Below, one piece after another: positions 28,183 to 35,516 of a DNA stretch of 64,000 nt (position 1 is its first letter; each line of letters starts with the position of its first letter). A program made the position numbers and the translations under genes. This stretch comes from Hungatella sp. (lineage in GTDB: Bacteria > Bacillota > Clostridia > Lachnospirales > Lachnospiraceae). Under the pieces are notes generated by a model. That model saw only the letters and a program-made list of their open reading frames with translations, was not told the origin of the DNA and did not search any database. The DNA lies in assembly GCA_009712635.1 (NCBI GenBank), contig WASS01000013.1:1-64000 (forward strand), given 5' to 3'.

Positions 28183-29352
28183 TTACCAAATTTGGTACCC
28201 TTGTCTTCTCGCCGAATCATAGACCGGCTGCATGTTTTTCTCAAGAATATGATAAAATTCTTCTTTTGAATTTCCTTTTCTATATAGCTCCTGATTCGCC
28301 CATATGGAATGCAAATTATCACGAAAGCAAGACTCGTACTTTTTTCTAATAACTGGCTTTCTTTCATCATGAATTATGCCATACAAAATATACTGGTTAC
28401 ATGCAAATCGTCCAAAAAACGGATCCCACTTTGGAAGCTTATTACTTTTTGATGAATTTAACGCGGAATCCATAGGCATTAAATTCCATAATTCATCGTT
28501 CATTACGAAGGACCAAGGAATAAAATGATCCACATCGTAACTTCCTTTTACTATCGGTGAATTCTTAAAGACATCCACGATAGGTTTCTCATCCAAAACT
28601 GCTTCCCAAAGTTTCCTAACGCTATTAATCCTGCGCATTTTTTCATCCATTGGTGCCAGCTTATATATAAGTCCTGGGACTTCAGGATTATTATTCTGAA
28701 GCCACTTTACCTTTTCATACTGAATCCAGCCAAGTATTGATACGGTATTGTCCTGAATCATCTTTATCCATGATTCACTAAAATAGACTTCTTTCTTAAG
28801 TTTACTTCCTGTTCCAAGTGTATAGGGCAGTAATGATATCTGATTGACTCGTTCTATATAAGAAACCATTCTTTGAGTACTACCCCAATCCGCTCTTTCT
28901 TTACACTTATCAAAAAATCCTGAAAGCGCCCGATACGGAACCATATGAGTTAACTGAATTTTATAAAGAGCCAATTCTTTATCATACTGTTTTATTTTAT
29001 TCTTAATCTCTATCTTGGAAGCATTTGCTGGAAGCTGGCTTAACTCCTGCAGCGTAAAAACGGCTCTTTCCAACCCGTCTTTTATCCGGCCTTCAATCAC
29101 ACCGCTTAGATGAATATGAAATTCTAAAACCGTATACCACGCATTTGCAATCATCTCATCAATAATATCGTTAAAGCTGGTCTCTTTTAGGTCTTCTGAA
29201 ATTAAATGTACGATTGCCTCAAGCCAATAGAACTTATAACAGTATGACGGGTTTTTCATCATAAGAGAGAATGATTCTATATCAAGACTGTTATAATACT
29301 TTCCATCAATATTTAATTGATATCCGATTTTTTCATAATCAAATTGAGGCAT
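28183..29352 (-). CDS. HNH endonuclease domain protein
   Basis: 389 aa. An HNH motif lies near the end of the second third: DVDHFIPWSF (D275, H276), ELWNLMP (N290) and NSSKSNKLP (N299-K305), the form seen in HNH_4-like nucleases. The first 240 residues are mostly helical and unfamiliar. It has no methylase or specificity partner nearby. The gene lies directly ahead of the PLD-helicase-DUF3427 gene, with a 15 bp gap, so nuclease and helicase are probably made together. Role in cutting foreign or modified DNA is inferred from domain content. Confidence 0.83.
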   Translation of the reverse strand: MPQFDYEKIGYQLNIDGKYYNSLDIESFSLMMKNPSYCYKFYWLEAIVHLISEDLKETSFNDIIDEMIANAWYTVLEFHIHLSGVIEGRIKDGLERAVFTLQELSQLPANASKIEIKNKIKQYDKELALYKIQLTHMVPYRALSGFFDKCKERADWGSTQRMVSYIERVNQISLLPYTLGTGSKLKKEVYFSESWIKMIQDNTVSILGWIQYEKVKWLQNNNPEVPGLIYKLAPMDEKMRRINSVRKLWEAVLDEKPIVDVFKNSPIVKGSYDVDHFIPWSFVMNDELWNLMPMDSALNSSKSNKLPKWDPFFGRFACNQYILYGIIHDERKPVIRKKYESCFRDNLHSIWANQELYRKGNSKEEFYHILEKNMQPVYDSARRQGYQIW

Positions 29353-29403
29353 TTATCCTCATCCCCCTTGTCTCACTGAACTGGTGCGATTCGATTCTCT
29401 GAA

Positions 29404-29745
29404 TCATCTCTGTTTCAGTTGATCATACTTTTCCTTGCTGCCCTTAGCTAATTCTACTGGATACTTTTCATTGTTTCTCTTAATCTTGGCCTGAACAATC
29501 TCATCTATATCAAGATCGCACGCATCTGCCATAAGCACACAGTAATTTATTACATCAGCTAATTCTTCTCTTATCTTGTCCATCTTCTCTGTGCATTTCA
29601 CATCCTCAGCACTCCACTGAAAAACTTCCAATAGTTCAGCCGCTTCCAGAGAAATTGATATGGCTAAATCCTTCGGATTATGAAATTGTCTCCAGTCGCG
29701 TTCATCACGAAATTGCAATATCTTATTTATTGTTTCTTGTGTCAT
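29404..29745 (-). CDS. MazG-like nucleotide pyrophosphohydrolase
   Basis: 113 aa, all-alpha NTP-PPase fold. Metal-binding residues are in LEAAELLEVFQWS and EELADVINYCVLMAD (the E-E-x-x-D pattern of MazG/RS21-C6 type enzymes), and the tail KRNNEKYPVELAKGSKEKYDQL is typical of short members that act on dCTP or modified dNTPs. GAGGG lies ahead of the ATG. It precedes the HNH gene by 51 bp. Together with the Nudix protein it means that two NTP-hydrolysing enzymes lie on both sides of the nuclease/helicase pair. Confidence 0.85.
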   Translation of the reverse strand: MTQETINKILQFRDERDWRQFHNPKDLAISISLEAAELLEVFQWSAEDVKCTEKMDKIREELADVINYCVLMADACDLDIDEIVQAKIKRNNEKYPVELAKGSKEKYDQLKQR

Positions 29746-29774
29746 TAATATTCCCTCTTAATTCATCCTGCTTT

Positions 29775-30485
29775 TTAAAAGAACCGGTGCAAAAAGTTCA
29801 AAATGTTTTCTTTTCTAACTGGCTCACTGTGGCCCACCACTGCCAACTCAAAGTCAATAATACTTAGCTCCTCATATAATTGTTTTGTTTTCTCCAAATC
29901 TCTGTAATGATTTTGATAAAAGTCATCATTATAAATATCACCTAAAAATATCACTCTTTCCTCTGGAATGAAAACAGCCACGGAATCGTCACTATGGGCA
30001 GAAGGAAGGTGCATACATTCGCACGTAAGACTGCCGCAGTCCAATACAATTTTTTGCTCAAAGGTTATCAGTGCTGGAACGATCTTTATTTCTTTTAATT
30101 TGGGATACTCTGCCCGGATGTGCTCATCAGCAAACGAAATTTCTTCTCCGGATATCAACCGCTCTTTCATTTTGGCATCGGTAAATTCCCAGGAAGACAT
30201 TCTGACCAATTCCTGGTTGGTTTTTGTATGTGCAATTGTTTCCGCATCAACAGCATGCAGCCCATATGTATGATCCCAATGCCAGTGTGTGATAACACAA
30301 TATTTCGTTTTTTTTAATCCTTGCTGTGTTACAAAAAAATTATAATCTTTCACATGATTCGCCGAATTGCCCGCATCAACCATTACCGAACATCGATCAC
30401 CATTGATATAACCCAAAACAGGGCGATCGCTGTTGGAATCGCATTCCGTATAATATATATTTTTTGTTAACTGATTCAATCTCAT
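29775..30485 (-). CDS. MBL-fold metallo-hydrolase
   Basis: 236 aa from the ATG at 30483-30485, with AGGAGA seven bases upstream. Metal motif HWHWDHTYGLH, a second metal His in CMHLPSAHSDDSVAV and the Asp in FLGDIYNDDF are all present, so it should be active. Substrate unknown. It begins 10 bp after the HPr-like gene and ends 29 bp before the MazG-like gene, so it may link the two parts of the gene train. It is not closely similar to the MBL protein at 19.5 kb. Confidence 0.8.
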   Translation of the reverse strand: MRLNQLTKNIYYTECDSNSDRPVLGYINGDRCSVMVDAGNSANHVKDYNFFVTQQGLKKTKYCVITHWHWDHTYGLHAVDAETIAHTKTNQELVRMSSWEFTDAKMKERLISGEEISFADEHIRAEYPKLKEIKIVPALITFEQKIVLDCGSLTCECMHLPSAHSDDSVAVFIPEERVIFLGDIYNDDFYQNHYRDLEKTKQLYEELSIIDFELAVVGHSEPVRKENILNFLHRFF

Positions 30486-30495
30486 AAAATGTCTC

Positions 30496-30768
30496 CTATT
30501 CTCCAAAGCCGCTGTCCGCAAAATTTGCTATGGACAAAATCGCTTCTTTTTCATCCTCGCCCTGGGCTTCAAACGTCAGCTTGTCCCCCATTATTGCGTT
30601 CATATCCATTACGGAGAGTACATTCTTTGCATTATATTTCCTGGTGAGGTCTTCATTTTTACAGACTGTAATTTCACTTATAAATCCCATAGCAAGCTTT
30701 GACAGCAAACTGGCTGGTCTTGCATGTAATCCATATGGGTTTGGTACGGTCACGATAACGATTTCCAT
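30496..30768 (-). CDS. HPr-like protein with active His but no regulatory Ser
   Basis: 90 aa from the ATG at 30766-30768, GGGAGG six bases upstream. The phosphorylation motif GLHARPASLL has the His15 equivalent and neighbouring Arg. At the site where normal HPr carries Ser46 (KSIxG), the protein reads NAKNVLSVMDM, with Asn in place of Ser; a serine four residues on is at the usual Gly/Ser position of the following loop. It could carry PEP-derived phosphate but would not be a substrate of HPr kinase. It has its own promoter and precedes the MBL hydrolase by 10 bp. A true dual-site HPr must lie elsewhere. Confidence 0.83.
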   Translation of the reverse strand: MEIVIVTVPNPYGLHARPASLLSKLAMGFISEITVCKNEDLTRKYNAKNVLSVMDMNAIMGDKLTFEAQGEDEKEAILSIANFADSGFGE

Positions 30769-30832
30769 GGTATTCCTCCCGTTCTTATACAGTAATAGCG
30801 GCATTTAGAAGATCATCAATCTCTTTAAGGAA

Positions 30833-30861
30833 AGTATAGTTTGTAATGGTAGTTCTGTAAA
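30833..30861 (-). promoter_or_regulatory. Promoter of the HPr-like gene and probable start of the gene train
   Basis: On the minus strand TTTACA (30856-30861) and TATACT (30833-30838) are separated by exactly 17 bases, 65 bases ahead of the HPr-like start codon. Confidence 0.65.
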
Positions 30862-30885
30862 GGAAAAAACAGATTTTCATTAAAT

Positions 30886-30910
30886 AGAGCCATGCGTCTG
30901 GCACGGCCCT
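30886..30910 (-). promoter_or_regulatory. Hairpin upstream of the HPr-like promoter
   Basis: AGGGCCGUGC and GCAUGGCUCU can pair fully over 10 positions, including two or three G-U pairs, around a CAGAC loop on the minus strand. There is no T-run behind it. It could be a weak terminator for the small upstream open frame or a regulatory stem. Confidence 0.35.
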
Positions 30911-30934
30911 GTTCAAATAATTTATATCTGCATG

Positions 30935-30964
30935 ATCTTATGCACCATACTACATCGTTTCTTG
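30935..30964. repeat. Flanking 30-bp sequence, copy A
   Basis: Partner of 23859-23888, with 25 of 30 bases identical. On the minus strand it reads AHDKKRCSMVHKIMQI and then a stop. It overlaps the region just downstream of the small open frame at 30965-31141, in another frame. Confidence 0.5.
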
Positions 30965-31141
30965 TCATGGGCTAAACCAACGCACAGTACCTCTTTCTAA
31001 AACATTTTCAGAACGTCTATCTTCATAATAACATATTACTCCCAGTCTTACCAGTCCAGGCCAATGTATTCGAAATGTGATCATTGTCTCAATTTTTACA
31101 ATCCCATTTTCATTGGTTGCTTTTTTAGTTAGTCTATCCAT
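30965..31141 (-). CDS. Possible small protein, 58 aa
   Basis: An open frame from an ATG at 31139-31141 codes for a 58-aa peptide starting MDRLTKKATNENGIVKIETM and ending VRWFSP. Starts of the MDRLTK type are common in small phage-related clostridial proteins. The ribosome site is only fair: GGAG lies about 11 bases ahead. No domain is recognised. It is the only candidate gene in the 600 bp between the HPr-like gene and the endolysin and could also be a chance frame or a decayed fragment. Confidence 0.35.
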   Translation of the reverse strand: MDRLTKKATNENGIVKIETMITFRIHWPGLVRLGVICYYEDRRSENVLERGTVRWFSP

Positions 31142-31241
31142 TTATCACTCGACTCCGTTTAAACGCATTATATCTATAAACTTTCCGCATATTTAAACAG
31201 GATAATATCCTTTCTTCATTTTAGTTTGGCTTTAAGAATGC

Positions 31242-31287
31242 AAAAAAAGACATCTCAGATAGTATTTCTACTAACTGAAATGTCTTT
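31242..31287 (-). terminator. Strong terminator downstream of the endolysin gene
   Basis: On the minus strand AAAGACATTTCAG pairs with CTGAGATGTCTTT with single mismatches, and an inner TAGTA-GAAA-TACTA helix closes on a GAAA tetraloop. Seven T residues follow at once. It lies about 120 bp past the endolysin stop. Confidence 0.88.
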
Positions 31288-31406
31288 AATTGGGTTTACA
31301 ATAGGATTCCTCTCGGGTTCCTATTCCATAAATTACTTATCCAAGCTCTTCATCGTCGGGTAGATTAAGACATGAAATTTATAAGTTTTTATTATCCTGC
31401 AACACC

Positions 31407-32237
31407 TCAATTATAAAGAGCGTACATCGTACCAGGGCCAGCTAATCCGTCAGCACTAAGACCTTTGCTTGATTGAAATCGTTTAACCGCTGAAGTTGTT
31501 CCACTTCCAAAGGTACCATCTACTCCATTTGGATCAAATCCCCGGCAATAGAGCATCCCCTGCATAATATGAACTGCATTACCTTTATCTCCGGATTTCA
31601 ATGTTTTTACAGCTGCTTTGGAGCCAGCTCCAAATACACCATCTGCAGTCACACCAAGAATTCTCTGATATGCTTTTGTTGCTGCTTTCTTTGTATTAGA
31701 ACCGTATAATCCATCCGCTGTCAGACCAGATGAATAATTGCTGTTCAGCCAGTTCTGAAATGCTCTAATTGTAGCATCTCCTGTTGTGGTTCCACCACTA
31801 GAGGTCCCATATAAAAACATTTCCTTTTCTGCTGCCCGCCTTTTAACCAATCCGTCGAGCACCTCACCACCAGCATAAATCCACTTGTCGAATTCATTGG
31901 CTGCTCCGTTAATATCTCCTTGGTTTAACTTTTTAAGAAGCGTACTAGAACCAAAGTTACCCCCACCTAAGTTGAATGTGAAAGATACCAGTGCATCAAA
32001 CTGATTCTGACTAATGGCATATGTAACTTTATTATTTACTGTATTCTCAGCTGATTTTAGATCAGACTTCAAATACGCCTCCGCCTGTGCTTCTGTGATT
32101 GTCATACCGGATTTCACACCAGAGGTATGCCCATACCCTATGGTCCACACTCCTACAGAATCCTGATACGCCGTCAGTCTCAAACCTTCAAAAGATTTAA
32201 TTAAATTAATACCTGCTTGTGATGTTGAAAAACTCAT
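31407..32237 (-). CDS. GH24 phage-type lysozyme with two peptidoglycan-binding domains
   Basis: 276 aa. Residues 1-145 are a T4/lambdoid GH24 lysozyme with the catalytic triad E17 (SFEG), D26 (YQD) and T32 (WTIGYGHT). Two PG_binding_1 domains follow (about 155-210 and 215-276, with TADGLYGSNTKKA, DGVFGAGSKAA and DGTFGSGTTSAVKRFQ). It cleaves the glycan strands of peptidoglycan. There is no signal peptide and no holin or other phage gene within reach, so it is a solitary endolysin, either domesticated or left from a prophage. GGAGG lies at the right distance, but is inside a long potential hairpin (32245-32293). Confidence 0.88.
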   Translation of the reverse strand: MSFSTSQAGINLIKSFEGLRLTAYQDSVGVWTIGYGHTSGVKSGMTITEAQAEAYLKSDLKSAENTVNNKVTYAISQNQFDALVSFTFNLGGGNFGSSTLLKKLNQGDINGAANEFDKWIYAGGEVLDGLVKRRAAEKEMFLYGTSSGGTTTGDATIRAFQNWLNSNYSSGLTADGLYGSNTKKAATKAYQRILGVTADGVFGAGSKAAVKTLKSGDKGNAVHIMQGMLYCRGFDPNGVDGTFGSGTTSAVKRFQSSKGLSADGLAGPGTMYALYN

Positions 32238-32244
32238 AATAATA

Positions 32245-32293
32245 CCTCCGTTCTTTTTTAATGTACATGTACACTTATTAAAAAGAACGAAGG
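32245..32293 (-). promoter_or_regulatory. Long hairpin that hides the endolysin ribosome-binding site
   Basis: On the minus strand CCTTCGTTCTTTTTAAT is complementary, with one bulged base and one G-U pair, to ATTAAAAAAGAACGGAGG, which contains the Shine-Dalgarno sequence of the endolysin. The loop holds the perfect 12-bp palindrome TGTACATGTACA (32262-32273). The structure could block translation until melted, or the palindrome could be an operator. Confidence 0.6.
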
Positions 32294-32332
32294 CGATAAA
32301 ATGTAAACCTCTTTTAAATTCTAATGTATTAT

Positions 32333-33073
32333 TTAATTATTAATATCAAACTCAGCTTTTGTATTATAACCTATAAAATACAGCGGTTCTTTGCTACTTT
32401 TTTTATGTAAAAATGCAACTGCTCCCTGCTTACTTTCCCCTTTGATCATTGAAAGATTATATATGTTATTTTCCAGATATGATGATACATCCTCCCCATT
32501 ACTGTCACCATTAGAAAGGGCAAAATACAATTTTCCACTCTCCATAGAACCCCTGTTTTCTGCCAGATAAAGTTCCTCTGCTTCTCCTTCAGTATATGAT
32601 ACATTAAATGTTATGACTATATATTCCATATTATTTTCTGGTTTTGTCAGCTCTGCATTACCTTTGGATAGCAGTTTATAAGCATCATCTCCCCTTTGTA
32701 TGCTTTCCAGTTTAAGCGTTGCTTTTACAGGGACTTCCTGACCATCTACCAATTGTTTTCCTTCTATTATTTTTGAAACTTCAGAATTCTGTTTCTCTGT
32801 ATTGGATACGTCCTTCTGATTTATGTCAACTTTTGTTTCTCGGCTGCTAGTTGTTTCCTCTTTTTTAGATGTCTCTTCGGATTTACTTTTTGTCTGGGCT
32901 TCTTCACTGGAACTTATTTCTTCTTTCGTACTCTTTGTCTCTTCTGAACTGCTCTGCTCCACACGAATCGGTTGGGTCTCAACATTCATAGAATCATCAC
33001 TGGCCTTTTTACTCTGACATCCTGATAATACTGATGCAACTACTAACATAGTTAATACATATTTTGTTCTCAT
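32333..33073 (-). CDS. Lipoprotein with Ser/Glu/Lys-rich linker and DUF4352-like end domain
   Basis: 246 aa from the ATG at 33071-33073, which has AAGGGG seven bases upstream; the ATG two codons earlier is too close. A signal peptide with lipobox LSGC ends near residue 20, so the protein is anchored to the outer face of the membrane. Residues 25-95 are a low-complexity linker rich in S, E, K and T. The last 130 residues form a beta-rich domain (EVPVKATLKLESIQRGDDAYKLL, NMEYIVITFNVSYTEG, KQGAVAFLHKKS) resembling DUF4352-type telomere-repeat-like Ig folds. Ligand unknown. It is ahead of the endolysin in the same direction. Confidence 0.75.
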   Translation of the reverse strand: MRTKYVLTMLVVASVLSGCQSKKASDDSMNVETQPIRVEQSSSEETKSTKEEISSSEEAQTKSKSEETSKKEETTSSRETKVDINQKDVSNTEKQNSEVSKIIEGKQLVDGQEVPVKATLKLESIQRGDDAYKLLSKGNAELTKPENNMEYIVITFNVSYTEGEAEELYLAENRGSMESGKLYFALSNGDSNGEDVSSYLENNIYNLSMIKGESKQGAVAFLHKKSSKEPLYFIGYNTKAEFDINN

Positions 33074-33164
33074 TCTCATTCCCCTTCTTAAGCAACTAAG
33101 CCCACGTTGGTGTGACTTTGTTATTCATTATATTGACTCTAGTATAAATATTTTCAATTTATTT

Positions 33165-33193
33165 ATTTTACCATAATATTAATTTATTGGCAA
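33165..33193 (-). promoter_or_regulatory. Promoter of the lipoprotein gene
   Basis: TTGCCA (33188-33193) and TAAAAT (33165-33170) on the minus strand with exactly 17 bases between, about 90 bases ahead of the start codon. The rest of the 315-bp gap 33074-33388 holds only this promoter and the lysS terminator. Confidence 0.65.
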
Positions 33194-33298
33194 TACATCT
33201 AATATACCTCTGCCAGGTTATCTGAATTTCAATTCAAAAGGGGGACTCCTGGTTTGGAGAGGTGCAAATACTGAATCAAAAAAGTTTTATTTTATATA

Positions 33299-33350
33299 AA
33301 AGAAAAGCCCTCACTACTGGTTCATTCAGCAGAAAGAGCTTTTCTTTTTC
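33299..33350 (-). terminator. Terminator after lysS
   Basis: AAAGAAAAGCTC and GGGCTTTTCTTTT on the minus strand pair around a long, partly structured loop, followed by T-rich sequence, directly downstream of the lysS stop at 33389. Confidence 0.7.
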
Positions 33351-33388
33351 TATTGTTAGGATCGAACTATAAAAGTTCCATCATTTAT

Positions 33389-34894
33389 TTATTTCTCCAG
33401 ACTCTTCATCGTCGGAAACAACAACACATCCCTGATCGCATAACTATCCGTAAGCAGCATCACAAACCGGTCAATACCAATTCCAATACCGCCAGTCGGT
33501 GGCATACCGATCATCAGCGCATTCACGAAATCTTCATCCATCGAGTTCGCTTCATCATCTCCCGCTGCCAGAAGTGCTTCCTGAGCCTTAAATCTTTCAA
33601 TCTGATCCAGCGGATCATTCAACTCAGAATAAGCATTTGCCATCTCACGTCTGGTAATAAACAGCTCGAACCGCTCTGTATATTCCGGATCGCTTGGTTT
33701 CTTCTTTGTAAGAGGTGAAATTTCAACCGGATGATCAATAATGAACGTAGGCTGAATCAAATGCTCCTCTACAAACTCTTCAAACAGAAGGCTTAAAATA
33801 TCGCCCTTCTTATGTCTTGCTTCGTAAGCCACATGGTACTGATCTGCAAGTGCTTTCGCTTCTTCATCTGTATGAATGGCAGTAAAATCAATATCCTTAT
33901 ATTTCTTCAGAGCGTCAACCATGGAAATACGCTCGAATGGTTTAGACAAATCAATCTCTACTCCATCATAGGTGACAACTGCTGTGCCAAGCACCTTTAA
34001 TGCAACCTCACGGAATAAATTCTCCACCAGATCCATCATGCCGTGGTAATCAGTATATGCCTGATAGAGCTCCATCAGTGTAAATTCAGGATTATGTCTG
34101 GTATCCACGCCTTCGTTACGGAAAACACGTCCAATTTCATAAACCCGCTCTAAACCGCCTACGATCAGTCTCTTTAAATAAAGTTCCAGAGAAATACGCA
34201 GCTTAACGTCCTCATCAAGGGCGTTATAATGGGTATCAAAAGGTCTTGCCGCTGCTCCGCCTGCATTGGCCACCAGCATAGGAGTCTCAACCTCCATAAA
34301 GCCCTGTGCGTCCAGATGATTACGAATCTCCTTAATAATCTGGGAACGCTTAACAAAAGTATCGCGTACTTCCGGATTCATAATTAAATCAACATATCTC
34401 TGTCTGTAACGAAGATCGGTATTAGTAAGGCCATGGAACTTCTCAGGCAGAATCTGCAGACTCTTGGTCAGCAGTTCCACGCTTTCCGCATGGATGGAAA
34501 CCTCTCCTGTCTTAGTGGTAAATGCGGTTCCCTTGATTCCAACGATATCACCGATATCAAGTTTTTTAAATTCTTTATAGGATTCTTCGCCAATGCTGTC
34601 TCTTGCTACATAGGACTGAATATTACCCTTTAAATCCTGGACATTACAAAAGGAGGCCTTTCCCATAACCCGCTTGGACATCAGACGTCCTGCGATGGAG
34701 ACTTCCTTGCCTTCCCAGACTTCATAATTTTCTTTGATCTCACTGCTGTGTACGGTAACATCGTACTTTGTAACCTTAAACGGATCTTTTCCTGATTCCT
34801 GAAGCTCAGCCAGTTTCTCCCGGCGAACCTTAAGTAAATGGTTTAAATCCTCTTCTACAACCTGATTCTGGTTTTGATTCTGCTGTTCTGCCAC
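33389..34894 (-). CDS. lysS: Lysyl-tRNA synthetase, class II
   Basis: 501 aa, the usual length. An N-terminal OB-fold anticodon-binding domain (about 55-165) is followed by the class II core: motif 2 [23 protein letters not shown] and motif 3 [17 protein letters not shown]. It charges tRNA-Lys. The start has a TTGG/AGGAG-like site (AAAGGAGTG) upstream. It follows greA by 40 bp and shares the strong greA promoter. Confidence 0.97.
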   Translation of the reverse strand: MAEQQNQNQNQVVEEDLNHLLKVRREKLAELQESGKDPFKVTKYDVTVHSSEIKENYEVWEGKEVSIAGRLMSKRVMGKASFCNVQDLKGNIQSYVARDSIGEESYKEFKKLDIGDIVGIKGTAFTTKTGEVSIHAESVELLTKSLQILPEKFHGLTNTDLRYRQRYVDLIMNPEVRDTFVKRSQIIKEIRNHLDAQGFMEVETPMLVANAGGAAARPFDTHYNALDEDVKLRISLELYLKRLIVGGLERVYEIGRVFRNEGVDTRHNPEFTLMELYQAYTDYHGMMDLVENLFREVALKVLGTAVVTYDGVEIDLSKPFERISMVDALKKYKDIDFTAIHTDEEAKALADQYHVAYEARHKKGDILSLLFEEFVEEHLIQPTFIIDHPVEISPLTKKKPSDPEYTERFELFITRREMANAYSELNDPLDQIERFKAQEALLAAGDDEANSMDEDFVNALMIGMPPTGGIGIGIDRFVMLLTDSYAIRDVLLFPTMKSLEK

Positions 34895-34934
34895 TTATTT
34901 TCACTCCTTTGTGAACTATGTTAAGGAAGTACTC

Positions 34935-35417
34935 TTAAGACACTCTCTGAATCTCAAGTACTTTATACTGAATGACTCCTGACTGAGTCTCAACGTCAAC
35001 AACGTCTCCCACTTTTTTACCAATCAGTGCCTGACCTACCGGAGATTCATTGGAAATCTTGTTCTGAAGGCTGTTTGCTTCGGTGGAACCAACAATCTTG
35101 AATTCCATCTCTTCGTCTTCATCCACATCGTAGACTTTTACTTTACAGCCAATATTAATCTTATCTAAGTCTATTTCATCTTCTACGACTACTTCTGCAT
35201 TCTTAAGCAGCTTCTCCAGCTCTTCGATACGCAGCTCGATGTCTCTCTGCTCATCTTTGGCAGCATCATACTCTGCATTCTCGGATAAATCACCCTGTTC
35301 TCTGGCTTCCTTTATTTTCTGGGCAACTTCTTTTCTTTTGACTACTTTTAAGTTCTGAAGCTCATCTTCGTATCTCTTAAGACCTTCATAGGTTAAAATA
35401 TTTTTCTTGTCTACCAT
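34935..35417 (-). CDS. greA: Transcription elongation factor GreA
   Basis: 160 aa. N-terminal coiled coil ([49 protein letters not shown]) with the acidic D/E tip that reaches the RNA polymerase catalytic centre, and a C-terminal FKBP-like domain with [19 protein letters not shown]. It restarts backtracked RNA polymerase by transcript cleavage. It is first in the greA-lysS transcript. Confidence 0.96.
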   Translation of the reverse strand: MVDKKNILTYEGLKRYEDELQNLKVVKRKEVAQKIKEAREQGDLSENAEYDAAKDEQRDIELRIEELEKLLKNAEVVVEDEIDLDKINIGCKVKVYDVDEDEEMEFKIVGSTEANSLQNKISNESPVGQALIGKKVGDVVDVETQSGVIQYKVLEIQRVS

Positions 35418-35466
35418 GGTTTTTTACTTCCTCCTGGTTACTTACTCGCTAAATCACATTCCAGAT

Positions 35467-35495
35467 ATTATAGCTTAAACATCTGTAATTGTCAA
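35467..35495 (-). promoter_or_regulatory. Perfect consensus sigma-A promoter of greA-lysS
   Basis: TTGACA (35490-35495), 17 bases, TATAAT (35467-35472) on the minus strand, just past the dusB stop. Both hexamers and the spacer match the consensus exactly. Confidence 0.92.
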
Positions 35496-35516
35496 GATTC
35501 GCGTCCCTTTTTCTGG

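Noticed and set aside
31407-32237. Complete prophage around the endolysin
   Set aside because: No holin, tail, capsid, terminase, integrase or repressor gene is present on either side.
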